A DNA stretch of 64,000 nucleotides from Microbulbifer pacificus. GTDB taxonomy: Bacteria; Pseudomonadota; Gammaproteobacteria; Pseudomonadales; Cellvibrionaceae. A program made the position numbers and the translations under genes. The notes below the pieces were generated by a model. It was given only the letters and a program-made list of their open reading frames with translations. It did no database searches and was not told the DNA's origin. Where the stretch lies: the NCBI RefSeq assembly GCF_033723955.1, contig NZ_CP137555.1, forward strand, positions 3,960,001 through 4,024,000, in the 5' to 3' direction. Positions within the stretch are counted from its first letter, which is position 1, and every line of letters begins with the position of its first letter. Shown here piece after piece: positions 19,403-28,037 of the stretch.

Positions 19403-21661
19403 CTACATCAAAAACTGTGCGAGTTTTTCCCATTCGAAGCGGCGTGTCTGGCGGTCGCTGAACAGTATTTCCACCCTTGAGTCCTCCCACTTGATCACCC
19501 GGCCGTAGCCCAGTTTCTGGTGGAGTACGCTCTCTCCCAGCTGCGGCTTTCGCTGCGCGGCGCGGGGAGCGTTGATGTCCGGGTTGTAATCGCACGCGGC
19601 AAGGTAACGCAGTGCCAACCGGGTAACTGGAACCTGGGTGGTAATGTTTCCCGGCCTTTCCCGCAGCACGTCTCCCAGCAGGTTACTGAGTGACAGGTGC
19701 ATCTCGTCCAGGAACAGTGACGGTTTCTGGTCCGGATCAGTGCCGGCGGTTTTCTTTTGTCCGCTGTCTGCGGTGATTTCCGGTGTCAGCAGGTAGAGCT
19801 GCCTTTTAGCCCGTGTCATCGCCACATACATCAGGCGTCGTTCGCTCTCGGTGGAAGCCGGGGTGGAGAAATCCCGCTGCGGTTGGTACGGCATATTGTG
19901 TACCGTGAGTGAGGGGATGATGACCTGGTCCCACTCCAGCCCCTTGGCCTGATGCATGGTGGTAATCTGGATGGCATCCGCAGGAGCTTCGTCACTCGGC
20001 TTGTCGGCGCTCTGGTGCTGCTGCTGAAGTTGCTGCAGGTGTGCCAGGGTTTCTTTGGGTGGCAGTCGCAGTTGATCGATGTATTGGCAGAACGCCAGGA
20101 TCGTCTGTTGCTTTTCTTCCGCCTGCTGACGGTTGAAGGCGTCTTCACCGATTCCGCTCAGGTAGTCCAGCTCTGCCAGTTGCCGGCGCACCAGTTCGCC
20201 GCCCTGTCCGCGCCATTTTTCCATCTGCTGTAACAATTCTGCCCGCTGCCGCAGTCGTTTACTCTGGGGTTGGCTCAGGGACTCCGGAATCAGCTTGAGC
20301 AGTTTTTTGCCCCATTCTTTTTCGTACTGGCCGAGCTTGTCGCACAGCGGCTCCAGCGTTGCACGGGGAATGCGGATATGCGGTGTGGTAAGCCATTCAT
20401 AGAGACCCTGGCTGCGCCGCTTCGGCGGCTGCTCAGCGAAGCGTCCGGCAGCGATGTTAAGGCTCCAGAATAGTGGCCGCAGCTCCCTTCTCGACAGTAC
20501 CGTGTTGCGGTTGCCGGAACGGTAGGGAATGTTATTGGCCAGCAGCGCCAGTTCGAGTGGGGCGGCCAGTGACCAGAGTCGTACCAGTACGGCGATTTCC
20601 CGCAGTGGCTTTCCCTGTTGCCGGCAGCGGCGCACATGTTCCACCAGCCACTTGCCCTCGTTTGCGGTGGCCACCTGATACAGCTGGGTGTCCGCTTGCG
20701 GATTGCCGGATACACAGAAAATATCCGCACGCTCGCGATTGTTGTGAATGAAATGGTTGGCGGCGAGCGACAGGCTGTGGCCGTAGCGGAAGGTGTGGCT
20801 CAGCTGGTACACATTGGACGGCGGGAAGTCTCCATCGAAATAGCGCAACAGATACTCCGGGCGCGAGCCGCGCCATTCGTAAATGGTCTGGTCCGGGTCG
20901 CCGATGGCAATCACGTTGCCGGATTTTCCGTAAATCGTGCGCAGCAGGAAATGCTGGATTTCGTTGATGTCTTGGTATTCGTCGACCAGGATGTCCTGGT
21001 AAAAACTGCCGTACTCCTCGGCAATTTCCGGTTGCAGGCTGAAGATGATAGCGGGATCGTAAATCAGGTCGGCGAAGGTGACCGCATTCTGCTTGCGTCG
21101 CCAGTCTTCAAAGTGGCGGAACACCTTGAGGAAATACATGTACTCATCACCTAACTTGAGCTGCTGGAATGCACTCAGGTCACCGGAGAGTATGGTTTTG
21201 GTGTAATCGATAAAAAATTCCGCGGCCTCGGTTTCAGATTGCTTGCGCGCACGAATATCCTCCAGCTCCGCGGGCGGGGCGCAGGCCTCGATGGACTTCC
21301 AGATTTGCAGCTGGATTACGGATTGTGTCAGCGGCGTGAGGTTGGCCGGGGAAATATGCCGGCGGGCAATCATCCGCTGATAGAGCCGGTAGCCGAGACT
21401 ATGGAAAGTCTGGACCCCGGGAATAGGCTGCTGGTCACACAGTTTTTGCAGGCGATTGTGGAAGTCGTCGCGCGCGCTGCGGTTGTACATCAATACCAGC
21501 ATGCGTTGTGGGTCGGTTCCCGCTTGCAGTCGATTCTGGATGTAATGCAGAAGTGCGGTGGTTTTTCCGGAGCCGGCTACCGCGATGATTTTTGCATGAC
21601 CACCGGGATGGTTGGCTATGGCTCGCTGCTCGTCCGTGAGGTTGGGTTCTTCGCCTGACAT
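19403..21661 (-). CDS. UvrD/Rep-like superfamily 1 DNA helicase
   Basis: This is a 3'-5' SF1A helicase of 752 residues. Motif I is VAGSGKTTALLHY (Lys33), motif II ILVDEYQDIN, motif III GDPDQTIYEWRGSRP, motif V TTMHQAKGLEW and motif VI VAMTRAKRQLYLL. The C-terminal tail (about residues 705-750, HQKLGYGRVIKWEDSRVEI) resembles the Tudor-like domain with which PcrA/UvrD contact RNA polymerase. It is close in size to UvrD but more divergent, so it is likely a paralogue rather than the main uvrD. It is convergent with the lipoprotein gene and its role in repair or transcription is unknown. Confidence 0.88.
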   Translation of the reverse strand: MSGEEPNLTDEQRAIANHPGGHAKIIAVAGSGKTTALLHYIQNRLQAGTDPQRMLVLMYNRSARDDFHNRLQKLCDQQPIPGVQTFHSLGYRLYQRMIARRHISPANLTPLTQSVIQLQIWKSIEACAPPAELEDIRARKQSETEAAEFFIDYTKTILSGDLSAFQQLKLGDEYMYFLKVFRHFEDWRRKQNAVTFADLIYDPAIIFSLQPEIAEEYGSFYQDILVDEYQDINEIQHFLLRTIYGKSGNVIAIGDPDQTIYEWRGSRPEYLLRYFDGDFPPSNVYQLSHTFRYGHSLSLAANHFIHNNRERADIFCVSGNPQADTQLYQVATANEGKWLVEHVRRCRQQGKPLREIAVLVRLWSLAAPLELALLANNIPYRSGNRNTVLSRRELRPLFWSLNIAAGRFAEQPPKRRSQGLYEWLTTPHIRIPRATLEPLCDKLGQYEKEWGKKLLKLIPESLSQPQSKRLRQRAELLQQMEKWRGQGGELVRRQLAELDYLSGIGEDAFNRQQAEEKQQTILAFCQYIDQLRLPPKETLAHLQQLQQQHQSADKPSDEAPADAIQITTMHQAKGLEWDQVIIPSLTVHNMPYQPQRDFSTPASTESERRLMYVAMTRAKRQLYLLTPEITADSGQKKTAGTDPDQKPSLFLDEMHLSLSNLLGDVLRERPGNITTQVPVTRLALRYLAACDYNPDINAPRAAQRKPQLGESVLHQKLGYGRVIKWEDSRVEILFSDRQTRRFEWEKLAQFLM

Positions 21662-21727
21662 GGAAACTCTGCACTACTGGGAAAAATACTGGATATATTG
21701 CCAGTATGTGCCGCGGGGGTACAGTAG

Positions 21728-23461
21728 TTATGCGGCTCCTTCGGCAGCGGGTGGCTGTTTGGTCTCATTTTGCAGGGCGAGCTCAGCGATGTAGGACGAC
21801 AGGAAGATCCTTCCCGTGAGGTGTTCCAGCAGTTTCGAGCGACTCAGACGGTCGAGCACCGGGCCTTTAACCTCTGCAAGATGGAGATGGATGTTGCGAC
21901 TCCTCAGGTCCTTGTTGATCTGCTGGAGTCGCTCCAGCGCAGTGCCGTCGATACGGCTTACGGATGAGAGGATGAGCACCAGGTGACGGGTATCCGGATG
22001 TCTTTTCAGTTCGCTCAGCAGCCGATCTTCCACCGCGCTGATATTGCTGAAAAACAGGCTCTCGTCGATGCGCAGGAACAAAAGCTCCTTCTGCGTCTCC
22101 ACGTCGTGTCGCAGCACGTTGCGAAAATGCTCGGTGCCAGGTACCCGCCCGACCACGGCGATATGTGGCCGGCTGCTGCGCCAGATCAGCGTGGCAAAGG
22201 AGAGGCCAATGCCGAGCGCAATCCCGACCTCAACGCCGAAGAGCAGTACACCGAGAAAGGTGAACAGCATGGCCAGGCCATCGGTGCGGTCGTAGCGCCA
22301 GTTGTGGATGAAACCGGTGAAATCAAACAGCCCGGCGGCGGCAACGATGATAATGGCTGCCAGTACCGTCAACGGCAGCTCGCTGAATACGCCGGTGAAA
22401 AACAGCAGTATCGGGATCATGAGCAGGGCGGATAGCACACCCGCCAGTGGGGATGCCGCACCGGCCTCCGCATTGACCGCCGTGCGCGAGAAGCTGCCGG
22501 CCACCGGAAGGCCACCGGAGAAGGCGCTGGCGATATTGGCGGCGCCGAGGCCCAGCAGCTCGCCATCGGCGTTCAAACGTTCTCCTCTGCGCGTGGCGAG
22601 CGCCTGGGCGATGGACAGACTTTCGACAAAGCCCAGTAGCGAAATAATCAGCGCCGGCAGCATCAGGCGATAAATCATATTCCAGTTAAAGTCGGGGACA
22701 GTGATCTGCGGCAGGCCTGCGGGGATATCACCCACGATATCCAATTTGTCCGCCAGTCCCAGCTGGTGCACCAGTGCGATCGCGCAGAGCACCAGAAACA
22801 TCGGCATCAGTCTCGCCCCCAGTCGCGCGATCTGCTTTGGCGCGCCGAGGCGGAACAGCAGCATGGGCAGCCAGATCCTGCTGGCTATGAGCAATACGGC
22901 GGTGACCACACCAAACAGCATGGTGGGCAAGTGTGCCTCGGGCAGGTGCTGGACCACATGCAGCAACTTGACGGACGCGGTGTCGCCATCTGCCTTGATT
23001 CCCAGCAGGGCGGGCAACTGGCCGACAATGATCAGCGCGGCGGCCCCGGAAATAAAGCCGCTAATCACCGGATGACTAAGCAGGTTTGACAGGGTGCCGA
23101 GCTTGAGCAGCCCCATGGCAAACAGAAACAGGCCGCTCAACAGCGTGAGCATGATGGCCGCGGATATATATTCCGCGCTGCCCACCGCGGCATGCGATGA
23201 CAGTGCGGAAAGGGTCATCAGCGACAGTACCGCTGCGGGACCGACGGACATGGCGCTGCTGCTACCGAAAATGGCGTAGGCGATCAGGGGGAGCAGGCTG
23301 GCGTACAGGCCGATGTGCGGGGGGAGACCTGCGAGCAGCGCATAGGCGAGCCCCTGTGGAACCAGCAACATGCCGGATACCAGGGCGGCGGTAAGATCGG
23401 CGGGCAGGTTCTGGCGGCGATAATTTTTCAGCCAGTTGGGTATGAGGTTGTTTACCCGCAT
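21728..23461 (-). CDS. SulP-family anion transporter with STAS domain (left arm of sulfur divergon)
   Basis: SulP proteins carry sulfate, bicarbonate or other anions. The 577-residue product has the family N-terminal signature (SGMLLVPQGLAYALLAGLPPHIGLYASLLP), about 12-14 membrane segments, and a C-terminal cytosolic STAS domain (about 430-560). It is the last gene leftward of the divergon, 100 bp after the YeeE pair, with a GC hairpin in the gap. It is clearly related to the SulP at the far end of the right arm; both share HFRNV.RH and EVKGPV in the STAS region. Sulfate or sulfite as substrate is inferred from context. Confidence 0.9.
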   Translation of the reverse strand: MRVNNLIPNWLKNYRRQNLPADLTAALVSGMLLVPQGLAYALLAGLPPHIGLYASLLPLIAYAIFGSSSAMSVGPAAVLSLMTLSALSSHAAVGSAEYISAAIMLTLLSGLFLFAMGLLKLGTLSNLLSHPVISGFISGAAALIIVGQLPALLGIKADGDTASVKLLHVVQHLPEAHLPTMLFGVVTAVLLIASRIWLPMLLFRLGAPKQIARLGARLMPMFLVLCAIALVHQLGLADKLDIVGDIPAGLPQITVPDFNWNMIYRLMLPALIISLLGFVESLSIAQALATRRGERLNADGELLGLGAANIASAFSGGLPVAGSFSRTAVNAEAGAASPLAGVLSALLMIPILLFFTGVFSELPLTVLAAIIIVAAAGLFDFTGFIHNWRYDRTDGLAMLFTFLGVLLFGVEVGIALGIGLSFATLIWRSSRPHIAVVGRVPGTEHFRNVLRHDVETQKELLFLRIDESLFFSNISAVEDRLLSELKRHPDTRHLVLILSSVSRIDGTALERLQQINKDLRSRNIHLHLAEVKGPVLDRLSRSKLLEHLTGRIFLSSYIAELALQNETKQPPAAEGAA

Positions 23462-23509
23462 CGCAGTATCATTGGAAACCGGAGGCTATAGGATTCCAAC
23501 AGGATAGCC

Positions 23510-23532
23510 GCTGGCGCCCACAGGGCGCCAGC
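23510..23532. repeat. GC-rich hairpin between YeeE pair and SulP gene
   Basis: Perfect 10-bp arms GCTGGCGCCC / GGGCGCCAGC with a 3-nt loop. There is no T run on either side, so it is not a standard terminator; it may reduce read-through into the SulP gene or stabilise the upstream message. Confidence 0.6.
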
Positions 23533-23561
23533 GCAGTTACAGGAAGGCAGTGTCCGGCAAA

Positions 23562-23984
23562 TCAGGCTTTGCGCTTTTCAAGCACGTAAAAAATCCACAT
23601 GCCGGCAATCATGGAAAGGGCAAACACGATCGCTCCGGACTTCAGCGCGCCTGCAGCAACAATGCCGGGGCCCGGGCAGAAGCCCGCCAGTCCCCAGCCG
23701 ATGCCGAACGCCAGGCTGCCGAGAATCAGGCGGCGGTCAATTTCCCGTTTGGACGGTAGCTGGATTGGCGCGCCGAGCACAGAAGTCGCGCGTTTCTTGG
23801 CGACGGTGAACAACGGCAAGCCCACGGCGATTGCGCCGCCCATCACCAGTGCAAGGGAGGGATCCCAGGCGCCGAACAGGTCGAGAAAGCCCAGAACCTT
23901 TTCCGGGTTGGCCATGCCCGAAAGCAGCAATCCAAAACTGAAAATCAGGCCGGCAATAAAAGCGGAAATCGAGTACTTGCTCAT
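23562..23984 (-). CDS. YeeE/YedE half-protein, DUF6691 type
   Basis: A 140-residue membrane protein with about four hydrophobic segments and the conserved cysteine motif GFCPGPG (near residue 100). It corresponds to one half of the TsuA/YeeE fold, which in other bacteria takes up thiosulfate or moves sulfur compounds across the inner membrane. It starts 3 bp after the end of the partner half and must be translated with it. Direction and exact substrate cannot be told from sequence; sulfur is supported by the neighbours. Confidence 0.88.
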   Translation of the reverse strand: MSKYSISAFIAGLIFSFGLLLSGMANPEKVLGFLDLFGAWDPSLALVMGGAIAVGLPLFTVAKKRATSVLGAPIQLPSKREIDRRLILGSLAFGIGWGLAGFCPGPGIVAAGALKSGAIVFALSMIAGMWIFYVLEKRKA

Positions 23985-23987
23985 GGA

Positions 23988-24422
23988 TCAGGCTCCCAGC
24001 AGGTGGCGGATAACGTACACGGTGGCGAAGCCGCCGCCCATAAAAGTCAGCGTGGCGGCGAGAGAGCGCGGGGACAGGCGCGACAGGCCGCAAACACCGT
24101 GACCGCTGGTGCAGCCGGCCGCGTAGCGGGTGCCAACGCCTACCAGCAGTCCGGCCGCGATCAGCATTGGCGTGCTTGCGTGAATTTCGATACTGGGCAG
24201 CGCGTGGAACAGGCCCCAGATGGCCGGTCCCGCCAGCAAACCCAGTGTGAATGCCAGTCGCCAGCCGCGGTCGCCCTTGGTCCAGTCAAAAAGGCCTCCA
24301 AGGATCCCGGAGATCCCGGCAATCCTGCCATTCATAAGAATCAGCCAGGCGCTTGCCAGGCCGATAAGCACACCACCACCAAGGGCGGTAAAGGGGGTAA
24401 AAGCATTCCAGTCGATCGTCAT
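23988..24422 (-). CDS. YeeE/YedE half-protein, N-terminal type
   Basis: A 144-residue membrane protein with about four hydrophobic segments and the hallmark GTRYAAGCTSGHGVCGLSR (about residues 95-113) with its conserved Cys and Gly residues. With the DUF6691 partner it would form one complete YeeE-type sulfur transporter. It begins 9 bp after the repressor gene stop, so repressor, both halves and probably the SulP gene form one operon. Confidence 0.9.
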   Translation of the reverse strand: MTIDWNAFTPFTALGGGVLIGLASAWLILMNGRIAGISGILGGLFDWTKGDRGWRLAFTLGLLAGPAIWGLFHALPSIEIHASTPMLIAAGLLVGVGTRYAAGCTSGHGVCGLSRLSPRSLAATLTFMGGGFATVYVIRHLLGA

Positions 24423-24431
24423 GGTGGCAGC

Positions 24432-24746
24432 TTACTCCGCGCAATAAAGTTGATAGAGCGTTTGTAACAGAGTGAGAACCTTAGGGTCAGCTACCCGATA
24501 GTAGACCCGTTTGCCCTCCTTGCGGGTGGCCACAAGTCCTTCCCGGCGGAGTACACCCAGCTGTTGTGACAGGCTGGGTTGGTGGATGTCCAGTCGCTCC
24601 TCCAGATCACTGACGCACAACTCTTCCTGGCCCAGCAGGCAAAGGAGTAGCAGGCGATCAGGATTTCCCAGTGAACGCAGCATTAGGGAGGCGCCACCGG
24701 CAGAGGCGCGCATCTTGTCGAGGCTGATCTCAGTTGTGTCGGGCAT
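24432..24746 (-). CDS. ArsR-family repressor of the BigR/SqrR persulfide-sensor type
   Basis: A 104-residue winged-helix repressor. The helix-turn-helix covers about LDIHQPSLSQQLGVLRREG (52-70), followed by the beta wing TRKEGKRVYYRV. Two cysteines, Cys36 (in RLLLLC) and Cys102 (in QLYC), are 66 residues apart, the same spacing as the redox pair of BigR (Cys42/Cys108) that forms di- or tetrasulfide bridges in the presence of sulfane sulfur. The metal-site CxC of ArsR/SmtB is absent. A third Cys44 is extra. Divergent placement from a persulfide dioxygenase gene strongly supports persulfide sensing. Confidence 0.9.
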   Translation of the reverse strand: MPDTTEISLDKMRASAGGASLMLRSLGNPDRLLLLCLLGQEELCVSDLEERLDIHQPSLSQQLGVLRREGLVATRKEGKRVYYRVADPKVLTLLQTLYQLYCAE

Positions 24747-24780
24747 GGACTGATCCGTGGGTCTATCACTCTGTCAAAAA

Positions 24781-24804
24781 ATAATATATTGAAAGATATA
24801 ATAT
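24781..24804. promoter_or_regulatory. Candidate operator of the persulfide-responsive repressor
   Basis: An AT-rich imperfect inverted repeat, ATAATATAT (24781-24789) and ATATAATAT (24796-24804), matches 8 of 9 positions around a 6-nt spacer. It lies in the 103-bp gap between the divergent repressor and dioxygenase genes, which are otherwise GC-rich. BigR operators are likewise AT-rich dyads overlapping the promoter. Confidence 0.5.
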
Positions 24805-24849
24805 CAGCAAGTATATTGTTTGCAGATCTAATGCCTAGGGAAGTTTTCC

Positions 24850-25728
24850 ATGAGCCAGACCAAAGTTTTTCCTCAAGTTCAGCCGTTTCTGGATGAGATG
24901 ACAGAAACCTGGAGCTACGTTGTCTACGACCGTGACGGTGGCAGTGCCGCCGTAATCGACCCCGTGCTGGATTTCGATCAGGCGTCCGGGCGTACATCCA
25001 CTGGTGGTGCGGAAAAAATCGTCGCATTTGTGCGGGAAAAAGACCTGACGGTCGAGTGGGTGCTCGAAACCCATGCCCACGCGGATCATCTGTCGGCGGC
25101 ACCGTTTATCCGCCAGCAACTGGGCGGCAAGATTGCCATTGGCGACCACATCACCCAGGTCCAGGGCATTTTCCGCAGTGTGTTCAACCTGGAAAAAGAG
25201 TTCCTGGTGGACGGTTCCCAGTTCGATCACCTGTTTGCGGAAGAAGAGACATTCAGGATTGGCGATCTCGAGGGACGCGTTATCTATGTACCCGGACACA
25301 CGCCCGCGGATATGGCGTGGCTGATCGGTGATGCCCTGTTTGTGGGCGATACCCTGTTTCTGCCGGATGTGGGCAGTGCGCGCTGCGACTTCCCCGGCGG
25401 TGATGCGCGCTCGCTCTACCGCTCCGTACGCAGGCTGCTGGAGCTGCCGGAAGAGACCCGTATGTTCATGTGTCACGACTACCCGCCGAATGGCAGCCGT
25501 CCGCACCTGTGCGAGACCACGGTCGGAGAGCAGAAGCGCGGCAACATCCACCTAAAAGATGGCATCAGTGAAGACCAGTTCGTAAAAATGCGTACCGAAC
25601 GCGATGCGACGCTGGCCATGCCTCGCCTGATTATCCCGTCAATTCAGGTCAACATCCGTGCGGGCCAGATGCCGCCTGCCGAAGATAACGGCACCGTGTA
25701 TCTGAAAGTCCCGGTCAACAAACTTTGA
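24850..25728 (+). CDS. Persulfide dioxygenase-like MBL-fold protein (ETHE1/Blh type)
   Basis: Persulfide dioxygenases oxidise glutathione persulfide to sulfite and glutathione with a mononuclear iron. The 292-residue product has the metallo-beta-lactamase motif ETHAHADHLSAA, then GHTPADMAW and GDTLFLPDVGSARCDFPGG, which follow the ETHE1/Blh pattern rather than glyoxalase II. The ATG at 24850 begins MSQTKVFPQVQPF. It is the first gene of the right arm, controlled presumably by the divergent repressor. In Xylella and Agrobacterium the related Blh carries an N-terminal DUF442 domain; here that domain is a separate gene directly downstream. Confidence 0.9.
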   Translation: MSQTKVFPQVQPFLDEMTETWSYVVYDRDGGSAAVIDPVLDFDQASGRTSTGGAEKIVAFVREKDLTVEWVLETHAHADHLSAAPFIRQQLGGKIAIGDHITQVQGIFRSVFNLEKEFLVDGSQFDHLFAEEETFRIGDLEGRVIYVPGHTPADMAWLIGDALFVGDTLFLPDVGSARCDFPGGDARSLYRSVRRLLELPEETRMFMCHDYPPNGSRPHLCETTVGEQKRGNIHLKDGISEDQFVKMRTERDATLAMPRLIIPSIQVNIRAGQMPPAEDNGTVYLKVPVNKL

Positions 25729-25757
25729 TTCGCTGATCAACAAGGTGTGAGGTAAGT

Positions 25758-26165
25758 ATGGAATTCAAATTACTGGATCCACAGGTGAGTGTTTCGGAAG
25801 AACTGGCGCCCGGCGCAATTCAGGCGCTGGCCGATGCGGGAGTGGAAGTGCTTGTCTGCAATCGCCCCGAGTATGAATCGGAAAATCTCGCCACGTTTGA
25901 CGAGCTTGCGTCTGCCGCTGCTGAAGCCGGCATGGAATTTTCTGCCATACCGTTTTCCCGTGGCCAGATGCAGCCTGCCCACAGTCAGGCCTTTGCCGAG
26001 CTGCTGGATAGCGGCAAGCGCATTCACGCCTTCTGCCGCACCGGTAATCGCTCCTGCAACCTCTGGGCGGCGTCTCGTTGCGTGCAGGGCGCAGACAAGA
26101 GCGAACTGCAGGCGGCAGCGCAGCAGGCTGGTTACGATATTTCCGGTGTGCTTGTAACCTATTGA
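25758..26165 (+). CDS. DUF442 / TIGR01244-type sulfurtransferase-like protein
   Basis: A 135-residue protein with a phosphatase/rhodanese-like active-site loop, HAFCRTGNRS (catalytic Cys93). This family is the domain fused to MBL dioxygenases in Blh proteins and is thought to pass sulfane sulfur between thiols. It lies 29 bp after the dioxygenase gene and 23 bp before the SulP gene, so it should be co-transcribed. The family placement is good; the reaction here is inferred from neighbours. Confidence 0.87.
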   Translation: MEFKLLDPQVSVSEELAPGAIQALADAGVEVLVCNRPEYESENLATFDELASAAAEAGMEFSAIPFSRGQMQPAHSQAFAELLDSGKRIHAFCRTGNRSCNLWAASRCVQGADKSELQAAAQQAGYDISGVLVTY

Positions 26166-26188
26166 TCGAAAAGTGGTGGTAAACAGAC

Positions 26189-27970
26189 GTGGCGACTAGA
26201 CAGCGGGCGATGACGGGCGGTACTGGAGTAACGTTGGGAGAGCTGGTACGTCGGTACCTTCCTATCTCATCATGGCTTCCATCCTACTCCGGGGGAGCTC
26301 TGCGACGGGACCTGCTGGCCGCCGTGGTTGTCACGGTGATGCTGATTCCGCAATCGCTCGCCTATGCGTTGCTCGCCGGTCTGCCGGCAGAGGTCGGTCT
26401 GTACGCGAGTATTGCGCCGCTGATCGCCTACGCCGTATTTGGCAGTAGCCGCACGCTGTCGGTGGGCCCTGTGGCCGTCGCCTCGTTGATGAGCGCGGCG
26501 GCGCTGGGGCAGGTCGCCGCACAGGGCACCGCGGACTATCTGCTGGCGGCCGCGGTACTGGCACTGTTATCCGGTGGTTTTCTCGCGCTGCTCGGTGTAT
26601 TGCGCCTCGGCTTCCTCGCCAATTTCCTGTCGCACCCGGTTATTTCCGGCTTTATCACCGCTTCCGGAATTCTGATTGCTTTCAGTCAGCTCAAGCACCT
26701 GCTGGGTATCTCCGCCAGTGGCGAGAGCCTGCCGGAACTGATGCACGGCATGGTGCAAAATCTCGCGGCTTGGAATCCGATCACCCTCGCGCTCGGAACG
26801 GCGGTGGTGCTGTTCCTGGTGTGGGCGCGCTCCGGCGCGGTGAAGCTGTTGCAGCGATTTTCCCTGCCGAAGGATACCGCTTCTCTTATCGTGAAAGCCG
26901 CCCCGGTTGTGGGGGTGCTGGCGACCATCGTGCTGGCTTCGGGCCTGGACCTGGAAGGGAAGGGCGTGCAGCTGGTAGGTGCGATTCCCAGCGGCCTGCC
27001 GCAGTTGCAGTGGCCACACCTCAGCTGGGCTCTGGTGGAGCAGCTGGCACTACCCGCGGTGATGATCTCGGTAATTGGCTACGTTGAATCTGTGTCTGTG
27101 GGCAAGACACTGGGGGCCAAGCGCCGCCAGAAAATTGATATGAACCAGGAGCTGATTGGCCTCGGCAGTGCCAACCTCGCGTCCGGTATTTCCGGGGGAT
27201 TTCCAGTGACCGGCGGATTCTCCCGCTCGGTGGTCAACTTTGATGCCGGCGCGGAAACACAGCTGGCCAGTGTTTTCACCGCCATTGGTATCGCGCTTGC
27301 GGCCATGTTCCTGACCCCGTTTCTCTACTACCTGCCGAAGGCGACACTGGCGGCGACCATTATTGTTGCGGTGCTCTCGCTGGTGGATTTCTCCATCCTG
27401 AAGAAAACCTGGCGCTACTCGCCGAGCGACTTCTTTGCGGTGCTGGTTACCATTGTCGTCACGCTGTTGTTCGGCGTGGAGATCGGTGTGACCTGTGGGG
27501 TACTGGCGTCGATCGTATTGTTCCTCTACCGCACCTCAAAACCGCACATTGCCGAGGTGGGGCTGGTGGAGGGAACCGAACACTTCCGCAATGTCGAGCG
27601 CCATCAGGTTTTGACGATGCCGCAAATCCTGAGTATTCGGGTAGACGAGAGCTTGATGTTCTCCAACGCCGCCTTCCTGGAAGAGCGTATTTATCGCGAT
27701 GTGGCCGCCACGCCGGAGCTGCGTCATGTGATTCTGATGTGCAGTGCCATCAATGAAATCGACTGGAGTGCACTGGAGACGCTGGAATCCATTAACGAGC
27801 AGCTGAAAGAAGCCGGGATCTGCCTGCATCTTTCCGAAGTGAAAGGACCGGTGATGGATGCGTTGCAGCGTTGCGGTTTCCTCGCGGAAATTTCCGGCAA
27901 GATATTCTTTACGCAGTACCAGGCATTTACGGAATTGCGGGAAAACTTTTCCGGCTGCGCCCACTCCTGA
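26189..27970 (+). CDS. SulP-family anion transporter with STAS domain (right arm of sulfur divergon)
   Basis: A 593-residue SulP protein. The start is a GTG at 26189 with AAGTGGTGG upstream. The signature VTVMLIPQSLAYALLAGLPAEVGLYASIAP is followed by about a dozen membrane segments and a STAS domain (about 445-575). It is a close paralogue of the SulP gene ending the left arm. It closes the rightward operon dioxygenase-DUF442-SulP. Export of the sulfite or sulfate made by persulfide oxidation is a reasonable role, but import cannot be excluded. Confidence 0.9.
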   Translation: MATRQRAMTGGTGVTLGELVRRYLPISSWLPSYSGGALRRDLLAAVVVTVMLIPQSLAYALLAGLPAEVGLYASIAPLIAYAVFGSSRTLSVGPVAVASLMSAAALGQVAAQGTADYLLAAAVLALLSGGFLALLGVLRLGFLANFLSHPVISGFITASGILIAFSQLKHLLGISASGESLPELMHGMVQNLAAWNPITLALGTAVVLFLVWARSGAVKLLQRFSLPKDTASLIVKAAPVVGVLATIVLASGLDLEGKGVQLVGAIPSGLPQLQWPHLSWALVEQLALPAVMISVIGYVESVSVGKTLGAKRRQKIDMNQELIGLGSANLASGISGGFPVTGGFSRSVVNFDAGAETQLASVFTAIGIALAAMFLTPFLYYLPKATLAATIIVAVLSLVDFSILKKTWRYSPSDFFAVLVTIVVTLLFGVEIGVTCGVLASIVLFLYRTSKPHIAEVGLVEGTEHFRNVERHQVLTMPQILSIRVDESLMFSNAAFLEERIYRDVAATPELRHVILMCSAINEIDWSALETLESINEQLKEAGICLHLSEVKGPVMDALQRCGFLAEISGKIFFTQYQAFTELRENFSGCAHS

Positions 27971-28037
27971 TCACGCCGCCGTTACCGGTCGGGTGACGGC
28001 GGTGAATTCAGGAAGCTGCAGATCAGGAAACAGGTAT

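Noticed and set aside
24850..25728. Reading the MBL-fold gene as a second glyoxalase II
   Set aside because: The motif THAHADHLS, the later GDTLFLPDVGSARCDFPGG block and the neighbours fit persulfide dioxygenases; gloB is already present at 6709-7467.
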